Assembly (NCBI GenBank): GCA_029288515.1
Contig: JARIHB010000063.1
Span: 1-5,790, forward strand
Origin: Candidatus Saccharimonadota bacterium
GTDB taxonomy: Bacteria; Patescibacteriota; Saccharimonadia; Saccharimonadales; UBA4665
Direction: 5' to 3'
DNA: 5,790 bases
Shown piece after piece: positions 1 through 5,275 of this stretch. Position 1 is the stretch's first letter; each line of letters starts with the position of its first letter. The notes under the pieces were generated by a model, which saw only the letters and a list, made by a program, of their open reading frames with translations, did not search any database and was not told the origin of the DNA. Both the position numbers and the translations under genes were made by a program.

Positions 1-584
1 CCCCGGTGTGCGGGTTCAAAGATGACTGTGTCGTCCGGCGTGCTGTCGGCAAAGCACATATCAGTGGCTGCAACGAGCCATAATTGTGACGCAGGAATAA
101 GGCCGTTGACCCGGGCCAGGGCCTGCTGCTGAATGCAGCGCGGTGCATGACTGGCAGCACACACTTCGTACACGGTTGATATATTGCGCTCGGCGAACAT
201 TGTGGCGCTCATGCGTATTTCATCTGATGTGCGAATAAGTTGCGGCGTGATAAGGATATGTTCGATTTTGTTGCGTAACTCCGCTATTTGCGCAGCGGTA
301 AGGGTTCTGAGCAACGGCTTGAGCCGAGGAAAGTCGTGCAACCGATCAAAGTGGCGAAGCATAGTCTGCCTGCTGTATTCACCCTCGCTGAGTCCATCAC
401 GCGACGACGGACCGCTGCCGATAATGATAGTGTTTATATGCGCGGCGTCAGGAGCGGTTAATAATAGGTACGCCACCATGGTCAGGCTGCCGAACCTATC
501 GCTGGTTGGATCACCAAGCAATAGATTTTCCCAGCCGGCTGTGTCTAAATGATGGACGTGTATTAAAATACCGCTCCTGTGCAT
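1..584 (-). CDS. DUF218 / ElyC-SanA-YdcF-like protein, 3' end outside the window
   Basis: The minus-strand frame is open from ATG at 584-582 to the left edge: 194 codons plus two bases, no stop. An AAAGGA-type Shine-Dalgarno sequence lies about 5 nt before the ATG, which fixes the start. No signal peptide or membrane segment is visible, so a cytosolic protein is likely. The layout resembles DUF218: a short strand-rich start, IIIGSG at residues 53-58, a Ser-Glu-containing stretch (SEGEYS, 66-71), then RTSDEIRMSA (118-127) in the place of the family's T-x-E-N-A block, and ASHAPRC (144-150) in the place of the family's H-x-x-R-A motif. A further notable stretch, ADSTPDDTVIFEP (179-191), lies close to the window edge. 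YdcF/ElyC/SanA proteins are poorly characterised and some affect envelope or peptidoglycan metabolism. That role is not shown here. The assignment rests on motif order only. The gene is divergent from the tRNA-rpmG unit. Confidence 0.72.
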   Translation of the reverse strand, partial: MHRSGILIHVHHLDTAGWENLLLGDPTSDRFGSLTMVAYLLLTAPDAAHINTIIIGSGPSSRDGLSEGEYSRQTMLRHFDRLHDFPRLKPLLRTLTAAQIAELRNKIEHILITPQLIRTSDEIRMSATMFAERNISTVYEVCAASHAPRCIQQQALARVNGLIPASQLWLVAATDMCFADSTPDDTVIFEPAHR

Positions 585-617
585 TCGTTTCCTTTCTATA
601 ATTTCTGGTTGCTTTGT

Positions 618-647
618 AGTATATAGTGCTAAGCTGTTAGCGGTAAA
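618..647 (-). promoter_or_regulatory. Putative promoter for the minus-strand DUF218-like gene
   Basis: Read on the minus strand, TATACT (623-618) matches the sigma-70 -10 consensus at five of six positions. TTTACC (647-642) lies 18 bp upstream and matches the -35 consensus at four of six. The predicted transcript would have a leader of roughly 25-30 nt containing the AAAGGA ribosome binding site before the ATG at 584. This is the best -10 in the divergent intergenic region on this strand, but it is a consensus match only. Confidence 0.4.
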
Positions 648-655
648 CTAACCCC

Positions 656-684
656 TTGTGATATAACGGTAAATACGCTAAAAT
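656..684 (+). promoter_or_regulatory. Putative sigma-70 promoter for tRNA-Thr
   Basis: TTGTGA (656-661) and TAAAAT (679-684) are separated by exactly 17 bp. They match the -35 consensus at four of six and the -10 consensus at five of six positions. The predicted start is near 691, about 18 nt before the mature tRNA 5' end at 709, leaving a short leader that RNase P would remove. Position and spacing make it a credible tRNA promoter. Confidence 0.55.
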
Positions 685-708
685 TCATGAGAAATTGTCA
701 AGCGGTAT

Positions 709-783
<75 letters not shown>

Positions 784-812
784 TTTACTTTTTCGATGAT
801 CTCTGTTAAAAT
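784..812 (+). promoter_or_regulatory. Putative promoter for rpmG
   Basis: TTTACT (784-789) and TAAAAT (807-812) are spaced by 17 bp. The -10 hexamer is the same as the one upstream of the tRNA gene. The -35 element begins immediately after the tRNA CCA end. The predicted transcript would start near 819 and carry a leader of about 40 nt. Read-through from the tRNA promoter is equally possible because no terminator is visible between the two genes. Confidence 0.45.
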
Positions 813-858
813 AGCAGGAAATTGATACATTATTTAGGTTATTAAAGGTTATAACGGT

Positions 859-1062
859 ATGGCAAAAAAAGGTGAAAAGCGAAAGTTGATTGGGCTCGTA
901 AGCGAAGAGTCCGGTGAGCGTATTTACTACACTACCAAGAACACCATGAACACCCCCGACAAGCTGAGCCTGCGCAAGTACAGTCCTAAGCTCCGCAAGC
1001 ACGTGGTCTTTACTGAAACCAAGAAGAACCTTGGCCGCAACGAAGTTAAGCCGAAGAAATAG
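859..1062 (+). CDS. rpmG: 50S ribosomal protein L33 (bL33), cysteine-free type
   Basis: The 67-residue basic protein matches bL33. It has a Lys-rich start (MAKKGEKRK), a strand segment ending [10 protein letters not shown] (19-28), then [19 protein letters not shown] (31-49), which corresponds to the family block around K-P-E-K-L-E-L-K-K-F-x-P-x-x-R-x-H-V. L33 is a small large-subunit protein near the tRNA exit site. The two Cys-x-x-Cys pairs of zinc-binding L33 forms are absent, so this is the zinc-independent type. It is about 12 residues longer than the 55-aa E. coli protein, mainly through a basic C-terminal tail. A weak Shine-Dalgarno sequence, AAAGG (844-848), sits 10 nt before the ATG. 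The gene ends in TAG and is followed by a strong terminator, so it is the last gene of its unit. Confidence 0.93.
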   Translation: MAKKGEKRKLIGLVSEESGERIYYTTKNTMNTPDKLSLRKYSPKLRKHVVFTETKKNLGRNEVKPKK

Positions 1063-1083
1063 CCTTCTTTATGCATAAAAGCG

Positions 1084-1109
1084 AAAACCGCTCCTCCGAG
1101 CGGTTTTTT
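1084..1109 (+). terminator. Intrinsic terminator after rpmG
   Basis: AAAACCGCTC (1084-1093) pairs perfectly with GAGCGGTTTT (1098-1107) around a four-base CTCC loop. The run of six T at 1104-1109 supplies the U tract. It begins 21 nt after the rpmG stop and ends 21 nt before the first array gene. The A run on the left arm could let it work on the opposite strand too, although no minus-strand gene approaches it. It isolates the array from rpmG transcription. Confidence 0.93.
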
Positions 1110-1112
1110 ATA

Positions 1113-1121
1113 TGGTATACT
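1113..1121 (+). promoter_or_regulatory. Extended -10 promoter of array gene 1, predicted leaderless
   Basis: TGGTATACT (1113-1121) is a TGn-extended -10 element, with the TATACT hexamer at 1116-1121. It lies just after the terminator T run and ends 9 nt before the ATG at 1131. The usual distance from -10 to transcription start places +1 at about 1128, so the mRNA would have zero to a few leader bases. No clear -35 is visible, which is compatible with an extended -10 promoter. Confidence 0.55.
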
Positions 1122-1130
1122 GGCCCCATT

Positions 1131-2489
1131 ATGGAAAACATGGAAGGTTTACCAGAGGAGCAACCTGACCAGGAACCTGGCATGGACAATATCGAGCAAC
1201 CCGGCGATATTCTTGACGGTTCGTTAGTTGCCAGGGGGAATGTAAGCTCTAGCGTGCCTGATGTATATAGCGTTGATCCCTTGCTATATGGTGTTAAGGC
1301 AGCGTCTCAGGAAGCGCAGCCTGTGTCTACCGAGGCACAACCTCTGCCTCCGGAGCACGCCGAACTTATTAAAGCCAGGGGGCTGTATGAACGCAGCAGT
1401 GACCTAAGAAGTACGTTCATCCTGGATGTCGGACGGTTCGGCTTGGAAGGGGATCGCCAACGTACAGCGCTGGAACCGCTTGATACGCAAGCGCCACTTG
1501 AAGTTGCACATTTTGATGTAAGTGGCAGTATATGGGAGCATCCAGGGACGGCATGCCAGGTACTAACATCGACAGAACTTACCGTTCTGAGGAAGTATTA
1601 TCCCCTCATAACTCCTGGACTATACGAAAGGGACGACGGCACCCTTGAGGTTACGTGGGGGCTGCCGCTGGCGTTCAGTGACCCGCGCGGGGATATCTAT
1701 GTTACTGTTCAGAAGGCCGGTTCGGAGTTTAAATTTAGGCCTTCGGAGGGGCAGGCAAGGAGATATTGGTACGACAGGACAACAGTTGACGGCGTACAAT
1801 TCATAACCAAAATGCAATTAACGTACGAGGAACCACGTGATCTCGGCACAGTCGCTGCGGCGAATGAAAACGGGCGCTCCTTTAAAGACCAAAGACAATT
1901 CGATGAAGGGGTACGATCGTTAACAGGTGCTCATCCCGATATCGTTGGCCTTGGCGAAGCTCGCTTCCTGAGCGGTTTATTGGCAGCAGCAGAGCCCTAT
2001 AGGTTATTGCATGAGCCTGGCCGTTTCGGCATGCTGTGCAGAGCCCGGGAACGTGAAGGCATTCAGCCTGACGATATCCACGCAGCATTTGCGGCCCGCG
2101 AAGTGGAACGCGTGGCAAATAAGTTTACAATGCAAGGACAACACATCACAGAGAAAGTCTTCGAGCAGGGGGATCGAATTATTACGGCGCATGCTGCGCG
2201 AGCTACAGAAGATACGCCTGCTGAGCTGTCGATAACCACGACCACTGTCGTACCGGCCGGCCAAAAACTGCGCTTTTTGCCAGGCGACTACGACCTGCCA
2301 AGCGACCACACGGTGCGCACCACCTCAAAGTTGACGGCCGCAGGCAATAAGGTCATTTTCGACGAACTTACAATGGTGACTGATGGGTCCGGTAAAAAGG
2401 TGTACGATGAGCATGAAAACTATGACAATGGAGACATTGGCGAGGTGCGGTTATTTTTCACACCTATCCTGCTATATCGCCCGCTGTAA
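1131..2489 (+). CDS. Array gene 1: uncharacterised paralogue-family protein, 452 aa
   Basis: I do not recognise this family. The frame is open from an ATG at 1071, but that codon lies before the rpmG terminator and the promoter. The ATG at 1131 also gives the ME- start seen in the other array genes, so I chose 1131. Blocks in order: acidic Pro-rich start (1-30); VDPLLYG (48-54); a predicted helix around PPEHAELIKARGLYERS (73-89); APLEVAHFD (121-129), a degenerate version of the P-L-S-V-x-Q-F block; WG (176-177) with DPRG (184-187), then beta-rich sequence; SLTG (263-266); H294 in the A-E-P...H...G block; AAREVERV (321-328); DHTV and LTAAGNKV (392-408); YDNGDIGEV (431-439); a C-terminal LLYRPL. 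It is the most diverged full copy. No signal peptide, membrane helix or cysteine cluster is seen. There is no Shine-Dalgarno sequence. Confidence 0.88.
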   Translation: MENMEGLPEEQPDQEPGMDNIEQPGDILDGSLVARGNVSSSVPDVYSVDPLLYGVKAASQEAQPVSTEAQPLPPEHAELIKARGLYERSSDLRSTFILDVGRFGLEGDRQRTALEPLDTQAPLEVAHFDVSGSIWEHPGTACQVLTSTELTVLRKYYPLITPGLYERDDGTLEVTWGLPLAFSDPRGDIYVTVQKAGSEFKFRPSEGQARRYWYDRTTVDGVQFITKMQLTYEEPRDLGTVAAANENGRSFKDQRQFDEGVRSLTGAHPDIVGLGEARFLSGLLAAAEPYRLLHEPGRFGMLCRAREREGIQPDDIHAAFAAREVERVANKFTMQGQHITEKVFEQGDRIITAHAARATEDTPAELSITTTTVVPAGQKLRFLPGDYDLPSDHTVRTTSKLTAAGNKVIFDELTMVTDGSGKKVYDEHENYDNGDIGEVRLFFTPILLYRPL

Positions 2490-2499
2490 TACCGTATTC

Positions 2500-2508
2500 T
2501 GCTACACT
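2500..2508 (+). promoter_or_regulatory. Extended -10 promoter of array gene 2, predicted leaderless
   Basis: TGCTACACT (2500-2508) is a TGn-extended -10 with the hexamer TACACT at 2503-2508, in the 26-nt spacer after gene 1. It ends 7 nt before the ATG at 2516, so the predicted start of transcription coincides with the start codon within a base. No -35 and no Shine-Dalgarno sequence are visible. Confidence 0.5.
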
Positions 2509-2515
2509 GTGTGCT

Positions 2516-3856
2516 ATGGAGTTTTTTAGTAATGATGCGCACGATCAGGATCCGGAAGGTAAACCTTATCTGCTGCCTGACGCAGCGCAACCCGCTGCTG
2601 ACCAGAGTATGTTCCTGTCAGGGGAAAGAGAGCTATCAGACCTATACCTTCCTGCTGAGTGGGTAGACCCACTCGTTGCCGGTATCCCCGATCAGCAGCC
2701 GGCCCCAACGCCTGAAGCTAAGGAGCTTATTGAGCAGCAGCGGCTATACGACGAGTCGAAGCAGGCAACAGCGCTAATGACGCGCACCATCGCCGACATA
2801 CAGCCAACAAGTGACGATAGCCTTGACCCTCCGGCGCCGCTTGATATGACTATGCCCCTAAGTGTTAAGCAGTTCGAGGGGACGCATATCGTGGCAGAGG
2901 CCGAATCTGCGTATGCAAAGCTCGCAGAACGAATTAATCGCACGTATGTGAAGCATACGCAGCTTGTTGAACGTGTGACTTTTAAAGAGGGTGAAGACAT
3001 TGATAGCAGTTGGGGGTACGGTGTTTATCTGGAGCATGTGGATACACGGGGTGTTGCCTCGATTTTGGTGATGAACGAATCGCGTATAAATGTGACTTTC
3101 TACAAGGAAGGCGAATATTTTGACGTTAGGTATAGACCTGTCACGCTCGCTAGTGGAGTGCAGATTATGACCAGATACGTTGACGCCACACACTGGAGTC
3201 CGACAGAGATGCTTGGTAACGTTCCTCAAACTCACGCAGTCATGGCTTCCACGAAAGCGGAGCATGCGGCCAGTGAGTTTGCAGAAGCAATGGCGACGCT
3301 GACTGGCGAGCGGGCAAGGACGGCCGTTGCGCCGGATGAAGCAGCTTTTCTGGACAGCTTAATTGCGACTGCCGAGCCGGAAGGTTATTGCCATGATGGT
3401 AATTTACAGGGGATAATTTTCAAACGCCTACAAAGTGAAGCGGCATCTGCACCGCTGAATACTGCATGGGCCGCACGTGAGCTGGAGCGTATCACGCACG
3501 AATATTCGCAATGCAAAGGTAATGAGCCAGCGGAGTGGAAAGGCGGTGACCACGACGTAACGGTAGAAGTCTTCCCTGCCGGCGATACGCCTGCCAGCAT
3601 AAAGATATGCTCAGTTCGCAGTGTGCCTGCTGAGAAAGTTTCTGACTGGCTTGAACGCCCTATGCTATCAGCGGATGACCACACAGTTATCACTGAAGAT
3701 GAGCTTGCTGCCATAGGTAATAAGGTAGTGCTATCTCATAAAACCACCGTCGAGGATAGCACTAAGGATCTTGTGGAACGGTTCGAATTTACCTACGATA
3801 CTGCTGATATTACCGAGGTCAATCGCTTCCTGCGAATAATTTACAGGCCCAGGTAA
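2516..3856 (+). CDS. Array gene 2: uncharacterised paralogue-family protein, 446 aa
   Basis: The family is unrecognised and the function unknown. The ATG at 2516 has no Shine-Dalgarno sequence but follows a -10 element by 7 nt. Blocks: acidic/Pro-rich N-terminus with VDPLVAGI (50-57); helix TPEAKELIEQQRLYDES (65-81); MPLSVKQFE (113-121); AYAKLAERI (132-140); WGYG (166-169) with DTRG (176-179); a beta-rich run ASILVMNESRINVTFYKEG (181-199) that continues to RYRP (205-208); LTG (262-264) and EAAFLDSLIATAEPEG (275-290) with H293; AWAARELERITHEYS (317-331); DHTV (388-391) and LAAIGNKVVL (397-406); FTYDTADITEVNRF (425-438), ending IIYRPR. The AWAARELERI stretch is 11 of 15 identical to the same block in gene 3. 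The protein is probably soluble and acidic. It ends in TAA, 51 nt before gene 3. Confidence 0.9.
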   Translation: MEFFSNDAHDQDPEGKPYLLPDAAQPAADQSMFLSGERELSDLYLPAEWVDPLVAGIPDQQPAPTPEAKELIEQQRLYDESKQATALMTRTIADIQPTSDDSLDPPAPLDMTMPLSVKQFEGTHIVAEAESAYAKLAERINRTYVKHTQLVERVTFKEGEDIDSSWGYGVYLEHVDTRGVASILVMNESRINVTFYKEGEYFDVRYRPVTLASGVQIMTRYVDATHWSPTEMLGNVPQTHAVMASTKAEHAASEFAEAMATLTGERARTAVAPDEAAFLDSLIATAEPEGYCHDGNLQGIIFKRLQSEAASAPLNTAWAARELERITHEYSQCKGNEPAEWKGGDHDVTVEVFPAGDTPASIKICSVRSVPAEKVSDWLERPMLSADDHTVITEDELAAIGNKVVLSHKTTVEDSTKDLVERFEFTYDTADITEVNRFLRIIYRPR

Positions 3857-3865
3857 TCCCACCTA

Positions 3866-3903
3866 TTGTACCAAACGCGTTGATACTATATTTTGTATGT
3901 AAT
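3866..3903 (+). promoter_or_regulatory. AT-rich probable promoter region of array gene 3
   Basis: The 51-nt spacer holds several overlapping elements and I cannot choose one. TTGTAC (3866-3871) could be a -35 for TATTTT (3889-3894) at 17 bp. TATGTA (3896-3901) and TGTAAT (3898-3903) lie 6 and 4 nt before the ATG at 3908, roughly where the -10 boxes of the sibling genes sit. Either choice gives a leader of seven bases or fewer. No Shine-Dalgarno sequence and no terminator hairpin are visible. Confidence 0.35.
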
Positions 3904-3907
3904 ATCC

Positions 3908-5257
3908 ATGGAACATACTGACGGCGACCCCGATAACATACCTGAATTTCCGGATAACGGCGGCGACGCGCGCCGTGGCGTACCTTTTGGCGACGACCCT
4001 TTGGCTTTTCAGACATTATCCGAGGGTATAGGACAGCCCGATACAGATGCGCAGCATGTTGAGCGTCACTCGTCGCCGGAAGAGCGCGCCGAGCAGCAAT
4101 GGCAGGAATGGCTGCATGAAGAATCAAGCCGTATAACAGGCGAAATGACCAGAGGTGTGGCAGGCAGCATAGATTATGTGCAAGGCTTGTGGGCCCCTGC
4201 GCCGCGCTTGATTAATATGTCTATACCCCTGAGCGTGGAGCAATTTGATGATACGGCTGTTACACCCAACGAAGGTCAGGATGCGTATGCAGTATTGTAT
4301 ACCCGCGCAATGAACGCCTATGCCGCTTACCCCGAACATATTCAGCGGGTTCTTGGTGACGTGCATGCCGATGGTACCTTTGACTGGGGCCATGGCCTCT
4401 ACGTGAGCTATAGTGATAATCGCGGTACGGCTAGCATGCTTTTGCAAAGGGATATGTCTATTGTGTTGCATATAGCAGACGGCAAAGAAGCCAGTTCCTA
4501 TCGTTATACGCCGTGTTGGCAGGGCGATGCGGCAGTTATGCAAAAACAGCGTATAAGCATGCCATATGATATGCGGGGGCTGCGAGGCACTGTACCGGCA
4601 ACTGAAGTGACGAAAACGGGTGATGAAATTTTGGAGGCGAATGCGCGTTTTACTCAAGAGATGGAGTCGCTCACCAATAAGCCGGTTACAATAGTCGGCC
4701 AGGAAGAGGCGCTGTACCTTAACGACTTGCTTTTTTCGGCTCGGCCGATTGGCGATGTGCATCACAAAGGTTCGTTACACGCTATTATTGAAAAGCGTCA
4801 TCTTAGCTCGAAGGCGCCCGACCCGCTGCATGCTGCCTGGGCGTGCCGAGAGCTTGAACGGATTGCCCAGGAACATAGCAGCGGCATGCACGGTGTGCGA
4901 CCGCAGCAGCGTGTATATCCGCTCGGCAATTTTAAGGGCCGGCACTTATCTGCTTCTACGACTGCCTATGCCACGTCAGCCGGAGATAGGCCTGCAACTA
5001 TGCATGCCGATACCGCTTTTGTGGCTCCGGCTAGTCTTTTTACTAAGCGGAGGGGCCTCGGAAAGCTTACGGCAGCGGCCTATGTGGTAAGACACCAGAC
5101 TGATCTGTCTGCTGTTGGCAATACGTTAGCCTTAAATGACCGCGTAACTATGACAGGCGCGGACGGCAGTGTTCCGTTTGACCATAAAATTTCATACGAC
5201 AACGCGGATATTACGGAAATACATGCGTTCCAGCAACTGCTCTACAACCGGCGTTAG
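3908..5257 (+). CDS. Array gene 3: uncharacterised paralogue-family protein, 449 aa
   Basis: The family is unrecognised. An in-frame TTG at 3893 would add five residues, but ATG at 3908 aligns exactly with the start of gene 4, so I use it. Blocks: acidic N-terminus with DDPLAFQTLSEGI (29-41), nearly repeated in gene 4; helix SPEERAEQQWQEWLHEES (56-73); IPLSVEQFDD (106-115); DAYAVLYTRA (125-134); WGHG (160-163) with DNRG (170-173), then beta-rich ASMLLQRDMSIVLHIADG; SLTN (254-257), where genes 1 and 2 have Leu-Thr-Gly; RPIGDVHHKG (279-288); AWACRELERIAQEHS (310-324); LSAVGNTLAL (400-409); SYDNADITEIHAF (429-441), ending LLYNRR. The stretch between the Arg-Glu-Leu-Glu-Arg and Gly-Asn blocks is about 10 residues longer than in genes 1 and 2. 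It ends in TAG, 18 nt before gene 4. No export signal is seen. Confidence 0.9.
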   Translation: MEHTDGDPDNIPEFPDNGGDARRGVPFGDDPLAFQTLSEGIGQPDTDAQHVERHSSPEERAEQQWQEWLHEESSRITGEMTRGVAGSIDYVQGLWAPAPRLINMSIPLSVEQFDDTAVTPNEGQDAYAVLYTRAMNAYAAYPEHIQRVLGDVHADGTFDWGHGLYVSYSDNRGTASMLLQRDMSIVLHIADGKEASSYRYTPCWQGDAAVMQKQRISMPYDMRGLRGTVPATEVTKTGDEILEANARFTQEMESLTNKPVTIVGQEEALYLNDLLFSARPIGDVHHKGSLHAIIEKRHLSSKAPDPLHAAWACRELERIAQEHSSGMHGVRPQQRVYPLGNFKGRHLSASTTAYATSAGDRPATMHADTAFVAPASLFTKRRGLGKLTAAAYVVRHQTDLSAVGNTLALNDRVTMTGADGSVPFDHKISYDNADITEIHAFQQLLYNRR

Positions 5258-5262
5258 TGTAG

Positions 5263-5268
5263 TATAGT
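5263..5268 (+). promoter_or_regulatory. -10 element of array gene 4, predicted leaderless
   Basis: TATAGT (5263-5268) matches the -10 consensus at five of six positions and ends 7 nt before the ATG at 5276, within an 18-nt intergenic spacer. This is the same distance as for gene 2. There is no TGn extension, no obvious -35 and no Shine-Dalgarno sequence. Transcriptional read-through from gene 3 is also possible since no terminator intervenes. Confidence 0.42.
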
Positions 5269-5275
5269 AGCTATC

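Noticed and set aside
184..552. Plus-strand 122-aa open frame opposite the DUF218-like gene
   Set aside because: It is antisense to the longer minus-strand frame that has a ribosome binding site and family-like motifs; its own sequence is Ser/Arg/Cys-rich shadow composition.
597..602. Plus-strand TATAAT, a perfect -10 consensus
   Set aside because: It lies more than 100 nt before the tRNA, has no clear -35, and a better-placed promoter exists at 656-684.
2657..2674. Perfect inverted repeat with 8-bp arms and a 2-bp centre (GAGTGGGT / ACCCACTC)
   Set aside because: It lies within the coding sequence of gene 2 at the conserved D-P-L region, is not repeated in the siblings, and one such match in a window this size is near chance.
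4124..4765. Minus-strand 213-aa open frame inside array gene 3
   Set aside because: It is wholly antisense to gene 3, which has paralogue-supported motifs throughout; no promoter or ribosome binding site stands out and there is no family signal.
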